The position numbers and the translations under genes were made by a program. The notes beneath the pieces are model-generated. The model ran no database searches. It was not told where the DNA came from and saw only the letters and a program-made list of their open reading frames with translations. From Scalesia atractyloides (taxonomy: Eukaryota > Streptophyta > Magnoliopsida > Asterales > Asteraceae): DNA of 64,000 nt. Each line of letters begins with the position of its first letter. The first letter of the stretch is position 1. Shown one piece after another: positions 22,278 through 31,293 of the stretch. The DNA lies in assembly GCA_947069175.1 (NCBI GenBank), contig CAMTDV010000030.1, positions 95,008,411-95,072,410 on the forward strand. The letters run 5' to 3'.

Positions 22278-25114
22278 ATGGCTGGCCGAGACATACTCAA
22301 CAAGATGAAGGTAACGAACATTCTTCACATCAACACTACTTACTTTCAATGTTTAATTATCAGTCTGTGTTTGATCTCTATTTTGACATTCAGTTAGTTT
22401 TCTGTAACACAATCTGTTAACTGTCGTTAGTGGTTATAAGCATAGATAGGTTTCTGGATCTGTTGTTCGTCTGAGGTTAGTTAGGGTTTACTGATGTAGT
22501 TAGTGGATGGATGTTTTTTTTTTCGAACGGCAAATTTGGATCACTGACGGACCACTAGAGTATCATTATGCCATGAACAGAACCACCCGATCATATCCAT
22601 CTCCACTAGACTATAATGTCCATACACCAATTCAGGAGGAAACCTAATAAATCGAAGAAAACCCCCCTTTGAGAATCGAACTCAGGACCTAATGATCCCT
22701 AAGTCTTATCCCACCCTTAAGATGCCACTAGGCTATAATGTCATGGACCGGATGGATGTTACAAATGTAATGCAATAATCGCGACTGACTTACTTATGAT
22801 GATCAAATTTGACCATTGCTGAAGCAATCTATCTATCTATCTAATGTCACATTTTTGTCAGCTAAAAAAAGGTCCCTGATTTTATATATCCACCATTGTT
22901 TATAATTTCTAAATCTTTGTTGCTAACTGTCTAATATTTGATTTATTCAACTCGTGTGATACATAAACTTCTAACCTAGTAATAATGATAAACAAAGATA
23001 ATTCAAGAAAATTGATTGATAACTGAATGCCTTTTAACAATACATAAAGTGTATTTTTACAGTGAATTCTAAATTTGGCAGACTTGTCAACTTTTTTGAA
23101 ATTACAAATTAAGACCATAGATTAAGACATAAATTAGGCTAATCAGTGATTCACGTGTTTGCGCCTAAATAAGAAAATGATTGAAGATTGCAAAATATGG
23201 GGAAAATTCTTGATCGGTGAAATTGGAACCTTAGTCGGTGGAATTTGGGTATGGAGGTTTGCTAGGTGATCTGGCTCGTCGAGACCTTTCCGTCCACTGG
23301 TAATGGGCCTTGTAACTCCAATTGTAGCCCATGTTATACCCGTTTAAAAATTGGGCTCCTTTTGCTCTGTTTCCCTTTATCTAGCTGGTCCAGATAAGAA
23401 TCTGTCAACTCTTGGATCAGCTCCTCATCGATAGTTGTTTTTTTCACATTCAAAGATCACAAGCATTTTTTTAATAAGCTTTCCACCATTAAAACTAGCT
23501 TGTTATTCTACAGGAAAAGGTAGGTCTATCATCATCTTCAGCCGAAACAGGAAAAGGAAAGAGCAAGATGTCGAAACACGTTAAGCACGGGTATCATTTA
23601 GTCAAGGGGAAATCATACCATGATATGGAAGATTACGTATTTGCACAGTTCAAGAATGTCGATGATAACGAGCTTGGCCTGTTTGCTATATTCGACGGTC
23701 ACCTAAGTCATGAAGTCCCCGATTATCTCCGCTCTCATTTATTCGAAAATATTTTAAAAGAGGCAAGTCCCTTTATTCCAATCCCTTAAACTATTATCAG
23801 AATGTATTAATAATTTATTTGTTGTTCTGCAAGCAGCCTGATTTTTGGACCAAAACCGAGCATGCAATTAGAAAGGCGTATCGGGTAACTGATAAAACGA
23901 TTCTGGACAAAGCAGTTGATCTGGGAAGAGGAGGTTCAACTGCGGTTACCGCCATTTTAATTAACTGTAAAAAGCTTGTAGTCGCTAATGTTGGGGACTC
24001 CCGAGCTGTGATATGCAAAAAAGGTGTGGCGAAACAGTTATCGATTGACCATGAACCGAGCAAGGAACGAAAGCTTATCGAGAACAGAGGTGGTTTTGTA
24101 TCCACCTTTCCAGGTGACAATGAATCGTCTAAAAGTTGTAACTAGTATATCAATTTAGGGCTGCAAACGAACACGAACAAGACCTTGTCCGTGTTCGTTT
24201 GTTAAGAAATATATGTGTTAACGAACTGTTCATGAGCACTTACTGAATGAGATTTTATGTTCGTGTTCGTTTGTTAAGGAAATGAACGTAGTTTGTGTTC
24301 ATTTGTTAACTTTAGGCAGCGAATGAAAACGAACGTTGATGAACACAAGCTAATGTTCATGAACACAAATGGAAACAAACGAAAACAAACAAGCGTCTAA
24401 TATACTTACACTTAATAAATATTTTATTTGTCAGAATTTTGACGTATTTAAATAAAATATAAAAACTAAAAACACTAATGAACTATCGAACTAAATCGAA
24501 CATACACGAACATGTTACCGAACATTAATGAATATAAATGAACGAACCCGGCCTCTGTTTATGTTCATTCATTTAACTAAACGAAGAAAATTTTTTGTTC
24601 ATGTTCGTCTGTTTAATAAACAAACGAACTTCACGCCAAACAGTACACGAACTGTTTGCTAAACGTTTGGTTCGTTTGCAGCCCTATATATCATTGTATC
24701 ATATCTTGGCAATGAGACATCACAGGCTGTTAGATTGCAGGTGATGTGCCACGCGTTGATGGGCGGTTGGCGGTGGCAAGAGCGTTCGGTGACAAGAGTT
24801 TAAAGGAACACCTGAGTTCTGAACCTGATGTGTTTATGGAAATGATAGATGATGATACCGAGTTCATAATATTAGCAAGCGATGGCATTTGGAAGGTTTA
24901 TTTCTATTTATGGAAATGATCAAGAAAGTCGGTTTTATGATGTTTTTTTTTATCTTAAGGCTGTGTTCGTTTTCAGGTTATGTCGAATCAAGAGGCGGTA
25001 GATTGTATCAAGAATGTGAAGGATGCAAGGGCGGCTGCAAAGCAACTGAATGAGGAGGCACTTGCAAGGAAGAGTATAGATGATATTTCCTGCATTGTTG
25101 TAAGGTTCCAATGA
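22278..25114 (+). CDS. Protein phosphatase 2C, clade F (five exons, 283 aa)
   Basis: Mg2+/Mn2+-dependent Ser/Thr phosphatase, very close to Arabidopsis At4g28400/At1g34750 in motif order and length. Exons: 22278-22310, 23514-23762, 23837-24113, 24741-24895, 24977-25114; phases close exactly. Visible motifs are MEDY (49-52), FAIFDGHLSHE (DGH 72-74, metal binding), GGSTAVTAIL (126-135), VANVGDSRAV (143-152), ENRGGF, AVARAFGDKSLK (197-208) and ILASDGIWK (metal-binding Asp 234; most relatives have DGLWK). The first exon encodes only 11 residues (MAGRDILNKMK), as in relatives, which supports the start. The second intron appears to start with GC (AG|GCAAGT). The leader carries a (CT)n tract (22209-22255). 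A SINE sits in intron 1 and a hAT MITE in intron 3, yet the reading frame looks intact. Confidence 0.92.
22514..22749 (-). mobile_element. tRNA-derived SINE in PP2C intron 1
   Basis: On the minus strand it starts CGGTCCATGAC and carries a near-perfect box A, TAGCCTAGTGG (22725-22735). Box B GGTCCTGAGTTCGATTCTC follows at 22671-22689. It ends in a poly(A) tail, seen as ten T at 22514-22523. The word GGATGGATG flanks both sides (22505-22513 and 22750-22758), an exact 9-base target duplication. It is antisense to the host gene. Confidence 0.88.
24156..24685. mobile_element. hAT-like MITE in PP2C intron 3
   Basis: The termini TAGGGCTGCAAACGAAC and GTTCGTTTGCAGCCCTA are perfect inverted repeats. 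The interior is filled with short inverted GTTCGTTTG/GAACACGAAC words. Flanking 8-mers are near-identical (ATATCAAT and ATATCATT, depending on one boundary base), fitting the 8-base duplications of hAT elements. A second member of this family lies in a DRP5A intron at 47531-48116. Confidence 0.8.
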
Positions 25115-25734
25115 TGTCACAAATGTTTTTTTTTTCCGTCTTCTATTTCTTTCAACGGTTTATTGTGCGGTTTAGTGTTGTTGTATTATATCTTGAAATC
25201 GCGGTCTACAACATGGGAGAGTGGTATAACATGTAAAAATATGTTACATGTAATGTATGATGTATCTTTCTTGCTTTTTTATATGTTGATAACTATTTTA
25301 TTGTTTATTGATGACATATCCCGGGTTTGTATGGGTTTTCTGTATATTCTTTTTAACTTCTTTTGTTATTAAAGTATAAAGGATACAATCGTAATTTCAT
25401 AAATATTTAACAGAACTTTTAACGTTAGTTGGTGCTAACAATCAAACCTTTTACGACTTAGTAAGGACTCCGTATTTTTCCAAGAATTTGGGAAAAAACC
25501 GCAATATGACATTACCATATAACCATTCATGTAATATAAACTCTTTATTTTATAAAATCATCAGCTACAATTTTTAGTTAGATGATAGATTAGTCATTAG
25601 ATGATTCAATGAAAATTTTCTAATGAAAATATTTCTAAATTAGTTATTATTTATAGTTTTAAAGATATTAGCATTTCTCTACATTGATTTGTTTAATAGA
25701 TTCTAGCCAAAACAAGAAATTACAAACAAATGGC
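25115..25734. other. PP2C 3' flank, no other gene
   Basis: T-rich 3' untranslated and downstream sequence. The 69-residue open frame starting at 25163 is hydrophobic low-complexity reading of T-rich DNA. No poly(A) signal can be singled out with confidence. Confidence 0.45.
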
Positions 25735-25925
25735 AGGTAAACGGGCAACAAGTTGCGCCGCCAGCCCCTTTTGAATTGCAAAACCTATCATACTAAAGAT
25801 GTAGCGACTCTTAAGGGTCGAGAAATTACTATTCACGACCAGCTGGACCCTGTTCAGGAATTCTACGGCCTCCAGGGCTAGAGAACCAAAAGTATTAAAG
25901 GCAAATGGGATAACTCAAATATGTC
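25735..25925 (-). pseudogene. 5'-truncated LINE copy (C-terminal end only)
   Basis: On the minus strand, a continuous frame encodes the last roughly 60 residues of the same R2-like LINE found at 27269-29505: IPFAFNTFGSLALEAVEF, then a segment with FAIQKGLAAQLVARLP. The larger copy reads IPFAFDTFGSLTPEAVEF and FAIQKGVAAQLVARLP at the equivalent places. The 3' untranslated words (TTGTTTGTAATTT) are also shared. Truncation at the 5' side is the normal outcome of LINE insertion. Confidence 0.75.
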
Positions 25926-26680
25926 AATATAAATTATACTTTTTTATTTCCACTTCTAAATTTCAAGATATCCTTTTTAACTTTTTGACTATAATCTCAT
26001 ATTTGTCCAATGTGAATCTAAAATATATCTGAATAAATAATCTAGTCATGAATATCAAGACTAAAATTCTTATGGAACATGGAAGACAGCAATGCAGAAA
26101 GTAAAAGTTAGGAAGCAATCAACTAATGGGCCCTCTAGAACTAGCAGACACTTTATTGGGCTGGATGGATGTATGTTTGTCAGTAGTCACTAGTCAGTAC
26201 TAAAGGTTTTACATGCTAGCCTAGACTTAAATATGCACCATGCCCTATTGCATAATGCAATATGCTAATGCGGGTCGGGTCGGGTTGTTAGCGTTGAGGA
26301 TATTCTCACATTGGGCCCGATCTAGCCGGTTTCTACCCAACTCACCTTGGCCCACTACGGTTGGTTGAATCATCCCTGATGAAACCGAAGACTTGTACAC
26401 GCTATGCATACTCATTAGCAAGAGATAGAAAACCAGGCATTGATATTTACAATTATTATAACTCACCTAAACAGTCTTTCAACAATCAACAATGTGTTAT
26501 AAATGATAGCCCATAAGTCCTTTCAATTTGTATACAAGTTGTCAATAAAATGACCCCACAAGGAAGTGATGTCCAGCCTGTGGCTAGTGTTTCTTATGGT
26601 TAATAGTCCCCACTTTGAGAATGAAAGTGATTGAATTGGAATCCTATAATTGAGCTACATATCATTACAATTGTAACAAG
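25926..26680. other. Intergenic DNA upstream of the small ORF
   Basis: No coding region recognised. The GC-richer patch at about 26260-26350 gives a 73-residue minus-strand frame without a recognisable domain, which I did not accept as a gene. Confidence 0.4.
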
Positions 26681-26683
26681 GCA

Positions 26684-26690
26684 ATATAAG
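26684..26690 (+). promoter_or_regulatory. TATA-like box before the small Lys/Glu-rich ORF
   Basis: ATATAAG lies about 37-43 bases upstream of the ATG at 26727, followed by a purine-rich GAGAGTGAGAGAG leader. If used, it would give a leader of only about 10 bases. Confidence 0.3.
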
Positions 26691-26726
26691 CTAAAAAGCT
26701 TAGGCTAGTGTGTGAGAGTGAGAGAG

Positions 26727-26906
26727 ATGAAGTCCTTGTTTCAATGTCCGTGTTGCTCTTGTTTCTGCTTTATGAAACCGAAAAAAGGGAAACTGAAGGA
26801 GAAAGAAGCTAAACCGAAGGATAAAGAAGCTAAACCGAAGGAGAAAGAAGCTAAAGAAACCAAACCGGTTGAGAAAGAAGCGAAGGATGAAAAGAAAACC
26901 GAGTGA
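26727..26906 (+). CDS. Small Cys-rich then Lys/Glu-rich protein (59 aa), hypothetical
   Basis: The ATG at 26727 follows a purine-rich leader. The upstream in-frame GTG at 26712 is not a plausible plant start. The first 16 residues (MKSLFQCPCCSCFCFM) contain five Cys alternating with hydrophobic residues. The rest is a charged repeat built on the unit KEKEAKPKDKEAKPK, giving a strongly Lys/Glu/Ala-rich tail with no hydrophobic core. A Cys cluster next to a basic region can serve as an S-acylated membrane anchor, but that is inference. I do not recognise the family. Codon-level repetition (AAAGAAGCTAAACCGAAGG, three times) shows recent internal duplication. Its short length leaves room for doubt. 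Confidence 0.5.
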   Translation: MKSLFQCPCCSCFCFMKPKKGKLKEKEAKPKDKEAKPKEKEAKETKPVEKEAKDEKKTE

Positions 26907-27268
26907 ATCTCAAAAGCAGATCCTAGTTTTGCTTGCGATTAGATATGCATTATATGATTGGTATTGCTAAAGCAAATGTACTATGTAGTCTTTGTTTTCA
27001 CATATGCAAAATAAGTGTTTATCATCTTTGTAGTGTTGGTATAATTTATTTATTATATATTTATATCCATATGATCCACTTTAATTCAACAGGTCATCTT
27101 GTGCCCAAGTTAATGTTCTGCATTGATAATGTTGTACTAAATTCTCATATTAGGATTGTACATGATCTTTGTTCATGGGAAATTATGATTCTTGATTGGT
27201 CTTTGTTGCAAATGTGACAGAACCCAAAAATTGAAAGATTGATTTCTGAACATTAAATCTTTCCCCAG
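26907..27268. other. 3' flank of the small ORF
   Basis: T/A-rich sequence likely including the small gene's 3' untranslated region. It ends at TCTTTCCCCAG just before the LINE similarity starts, which looks like a splice acceptor but may be chance. No other feature. Confidence 0.4.
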
Positions 27269-29505
27269 AGGGACCTCTTGTGGGAGGATGAGTTGAGGGC
27301 TCAACACATTTTGGATGCTCTTTGTGGGGAGGGGTCGGTGATCGCATGCGGGGTGCTTAGGGCCATTTCTGAGGTAGTCAACTTGTGCTTGGGGGGAGGT
27401 GCCCTAGGGTCTTGTCAGAGTTTGTTGCTTCTGCACCCCTCACGCCTTTACTTAAACCGGACAACGGGATTAGGCCTATTGCCATGGGCGCAATTTGGAG
27501 GAGGTTAGTTTCTAAGGCGGCTATGAGGGGGGTCGGGAAAGAGATGGCTAAATATCTCGGTGATTTTCAATTTGGGGTGGGTATTCCTAGCGGGGCGGAG
27601 GCTGTGCTCCATAGTGCGAACAGATTTTTAAATGTGTTCCACTCGGATGGGCGTTAGCCATGATTACTGTTGATTTCTCTAGTGCTTTCAACTTAGTGGA
27701 TAGAACCACCCTTTTGTCAGAAGTTCGAACCCGATGCCCCTCCATTTCCTTATGGGTGGATTTTCTATATGGACAGCCGGCTAGATTATATGTCGGAAAC
27801 GATCATATTTGGTCCACCACTGGGGTTCAACAGGGAGACCCCTTGGGGCCTCTTCTCTTTGCCTTAGTTTTGCATCCCCTCATTCATCAGATACGAGATA
27901 GATGCAAGCTACTTTTCCATGCTTGGTACTTGGATGATGGTACAATTATAGGTGATGCTAAAGAGGTGGCTAAAGCTTTAGAAATCATCAGGTCCTTGGG
28001 GCCATGTTTGGGGCTTCAACTTAACGTTAAGAAAACAGAAGTTTTTTGGCCATCGTGCAATGGAGTTAAGAAGCAAAAGAGTTTGTTTCCTAGTGGGATT
28101 GGGAGGCCGGTGTCGGGTGTCAAACTTCTTGGGGGCGCTGTTAGTCGCGATGCGGGTTTCATCAATAGGTTGGCCGTGAAAAGGGCATCTTGTGCAGTGG
28201 ATCTGATGAGCTATCTTCCACATCTGCGGGACCCTCAATGCGAGCGTCTCTTGCTGCGCTCTTGCATGGGTGTTGCTAAGTTGTTGTTTGGCCTCAGAAC
28301 ATGCCAACCCACATTTGTTGGGGAGGCTGTTTTGGTTTTTGACAAAGGCCTTCGGAGAGCTATCGAGGATATCGTGGTTTGCGGGGGTCCGTTTTTTGGG
28401 GATCTTCAATGGAGGCTTGCATCCCTCCCGACCCGTTTTGGGGGTTTGGGTTTATGTTCGGCTGAGGATGTATACACGTATGCTTTTGTGGCCTCGAGGG
28501 CCCAATCTTGGAGTTTACAGGACCACATTCTTCGAGACTGTGGTATTGTTGGGTTAGATTCTGATTATGTGTGCGCGTTGGATTGCATGCACATGTCCCT
28601 TCCGGATTTTGATCTTGGTGGTTTCTCTAATAAGGACACCGCCCCCCCTAAAGCCCAGAATGCTTTGGCGAGTGCCCTATTTAGTAGAACTGTCCAGTGT
28701 TTGGGAGAGAAGTTTAGTCTATCCCCTCGTCAGAAAGCTGTGTTTGATTGTCTCCGGGCACCTCATTCTCAGGATTTTCTGACAGTTATCCCCATTGAAG
28801 GACTAGGCCAACACATGTCAGCAGTGGAATACCGGACAATTCTTAAGTACCGACTAATGATCCTCTGTTTCCGGTTGATGAGCCCTGCCCAGTTTGTCGC
28901 AAGGCTTGTTTAGATACTTTCGGCGAACATGCGGTCCATTGTAAGGAGTTACCTGGTTTTAAATACCGACATGATTTGGTAAGGGATATTCTCTATGATT
29001 TTCTAAAGCGGGCAGGGATTTCGGCGAAAAAGGAGGCTCCGGTGAACTTTCTGACGGATCCGCTCGACGGGAGGTCTACTCTTCGGCCAACTGATATTCT
29101 TGTGTTTGGGTGGGCTAGGGGAAAACACGCTTGTGTGGACCTTACAGGAGTGTCCCCTCTTGTTGGACTCAGGGATAATGAGTTTGTTGCTGGCCAGGCT
29201 GCGTTAAAGGCGGAATCAGGCAAGGTCGCTAAACACGAGAAGGCTTGTTTAGAGAATCAACACGTGTTTATCCCATTCGCTTTTGATACATTTGGGTCCC
29301 TAACCCCAGAGGCTGTGGAATTTCTAAACAGGGTCCAACAGGTTGTGAATAGTAATCTTTCAACCTTTAAGGGCCGTTTCGTCTTTAGTAGGATTGGTTT
29401 TGCAATTCAAAAGGGGGTTGCGGCGCAGCTTGTTGCCCGTTTACCTTCCACTTGTTTGTAATTTGTTCCTTTGGTATTTTAATTCCAAAGATAGAATAAA
29501 AAAAA
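27269..29505 (+). pseudogene. R2-like LINE reverse transcriptase, 5'-truncated and frameshifted
   Basis: A conserved reading runs across three frames with breaks near 27400, 27652 and 28860. Domain order: reverse transcriptase with RPIAMGAIWRRLVSKA (about 27468), VDFSSAFNLVDR (27666 on), GVQQGDPLGPLLFALVL (about 27813-27863) and the catalytic box YLDD (27927-27938) in place of the usual YADD; then a long middle region; then a zinc-knuckle-like CPVCRKACLDTFGEHAVHC (28886-28942); then RPTDILVFGW...HACVDLTGVSPL (about 29086-29163). The last two resemble the CCHC plus restriction-like endonuclease (RLE) end of R2-type LINEs. The copy starts mid-protein, so the 5' part is missing. After the stop at 29461 there is an A-rich tail (AATAAAAAAAATT). 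The frameshifts make it non-functional. Confidence 0.85.
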
Positions 29506-30213
29506 TTATAAAGACAGATAAAACCCATTTCGAGTAGGGTAAGACTCCGATTACAAAGGGAAACCCCTAATTTGATAATAAAACATTCACAAAAAAATTA
29601 TGACTAGAAAAGAAGATATAAATAAGCATTATTTGAGATAATAACTGGCCCTAAACTTTAGCTACTCATTTACCTGGTTTTAATTTTTATTCCAACTTTG
29701 ATGAGAACCTTGTTACTAATCCGAATGGCTTTCACAACTCGCTGCATCGTTGTATGCTTCTTGGACTCTTAATGACATGGTCAATTGCAGCTATGTAAAC
29801 GGATGATTCCCTTTTAGAAGTGGTATCGTATTCGAATCCAGCTTCTACTGGTTTCTACTTTAGCCCTCTTACACAAGCGTATATCACATTTTTTGCGAAA
29901 AGTGTGTTTTACCTAGTCTCACTGGTTATAAGGGTAACTACATTTTAAAAGGCGAAGTTGAGGAACAGTGAAGTTTTTTAGATTTAAATATCGTCACCAT
30001 CTTTAGATAATTACATCTACTTTCTGATATCACCACCAAATGTTTTCTTGGTTTTAAATATCACACCGTTTTTACATCTGCTTTCTAATGTATCTCCACC
30101 AAATTTCTTGACATTTATACACATGTTCCTTACATTCAAAATCTTGCTAGTTTTTTTAGAGCGACGAATTTCTTTAATTCTCTGTGGGACTTGAGCATAA
30201 AACTTTCAAACCT
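29506..30213. other. Intergenic DNA between LINE and Copia element
   Basis: No gene recognised. A loose repeat (TTTAGATTTAAATATCGTCACC/GGTTTTAAATATCACACCG types) at about 29980-30100 looks like an eroded duplication. Confidence 0.35.
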
Positions 30214-30218
30214 ATGTA

Positions 30219-30393
30219 TGTCTTAGCCGATAATTATGAAAATAATTATGTGTATTATTATTAGATAAATATTGTATAGAATTGTGTTTATCTTTTCCTA
30301 AAATACAGCTAGGGTTGTTATGTATCTGCTTTATATAAGGAGCCTTTGTTGATCAATAACATTCATTCACAATTCATACCATAAACACTTTTA
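30219..30393 (+). repeat. Copia 5' LTR (175 bp)
   Basis: TGTCTTAGCC...AACACTTTTA. It contains TTATATAAGG (30331-30340), a TATA-like box for the element's own transcription. It differs from the 3' LTR at four bases. Confidence 0.9.
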
Positions 30394-30405
30394 TGGTATC
30401 AGAGG
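30394..30405 (+). other. Copia primer-binding site
   Basis: TGGTATCAGAGG abuts the 5' LTR. It fits initiator-Met tRNA complementarity except for the last base. Confidence 0.85.
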
Positions 30406-30429
30406 TTCGGTTCTGTTCCAGCCGCTGCG

Positions 30430-31293
30430 ATGACAAAAACAGCCGATTCCGATTCCCCTGAATCTTCACAAAAAGCCGTGAACCCCCTTCACCCTGCCTA
30501 CTCGGTTACGAATATCCAACAGAAAATTCGTACACTCGATGGCATGAAGGTTCCCTATTCGTCCTGGACAAAGCTTTTTAAGCTTCATGCAGTCGCTTAC
30601 AAGGTTCTTGATCATATAGATAACACCCCACCACCGCCTGATACGGCTCCTGAGTACCCTGCCTGGAAAGAAATCGATGCCCTCGTTCTGCAATGGATAT
30701 ACGGCACGATATCAGACGATCTTCTTGGCAAAATTATTGACAAGGAAACTACTGCACGAGCAGCATGGTTAAAGATTGAAAAGTTCTATCTCAGTAATAA
30801 ACGGGCACGTGCAGCAGCCTTAGAAACCAGGTTCTGCAACCTTACTCTTGCCGCATGTTCGTCTCTTGATGATTATTGCCAGCGTCTTAAGGAACTGGCG
30901 AATCAATTGGGAGACGTGGACCAGCCAACCACTGAGTTTCGACTTGTTCTCCAGTTGGTCCGTGGGTTACCTGCTGAGTTTGACACCACTGCTGCCCTCA
31001 TTAACAGCCAAGACACCAATTGGGACTTGGCTAGGAGCATGTTGCATGACGAACAGATTCGCCTTGAGGCGCGTCAGCAATCCGCCTCCTCTGTTCTGGT
31101 TACAACCCAGCAGCCCAACCACTCTTCTCAGCAGCCCGAATACAGTCAGTCTTCTCAGCAGCAAACCGGGTACCGAGGACGTGGTCGTAGGGGTCGTGGA
31201 CAGAATGCTCGTGGTCGTGGAGGTGGCCGAGGCCGTGGTAGTTCTCGACAGCAGCAGCAACAACAGTGGACCTCTTCAAATCAGTCTCCATAG
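30430..31293 (+). CDS. Copia Gag polyprotein region (287 aa open frame)
   Basis: Nucleocapsid-type protein of the retrotransposon. Starting at an ATG 25 bases after the primer-binding site, it shows the Copia gag layout: an N-terminal region with NIQQKIRTLDG and SSWTKLFKLH, the W.....L..WI segment (residues about 80-95), and LDDYCQRLKELANQLGDV (about 138-155). A Gln/Ser stretch follows, then an RGRG-rich tail (about 252-275) that probably binds RNA in place of a CCHC knuckle, which is not seen. It stops at 31291-31293. The pol reading continues from an overlapping frame, so the stop or the junction may be a mutation, or expression may need a frame change. Confidence 0.8.
   Translation: MTKTADSDSPESSQKAVNPLHPAYSVTNIQQKIRTLDGMKVPYSSWTKLFKLHAVAYKVLDHIDNTPPPPDTAPEYPAWKEIDALVLQWIYGTISDDLLGKIIDKETTARAAWLKIEKFYLSNKRARAAALETRFCNLTLAACSSLDDYCQRLKELANQLGDVDQPTTEFRLVLQLVRGLPAEFDTTAALINSQDTNWDLARSMLHDEQIRLEARQQSASSVLVTTQQPNHSSQQPEYSQSSQQQTGYRGRGRRGRGQNARGRGGGRGRGSSRQQQQQQWTSSNQSP

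Noticed and set aside
22025..22321. 98-residue minus-strand ORF over the PP2C leader
   Set aside because: Antisense to the (CT)n leader and exon 1; the Arg/Glu-rich run is the reverse of the CT repeat.
27978..28409. 143-residue minus-strand ORF
   Set aside because: Antisense shadow of the LINE reverse transcriptase reading on the plus strand.
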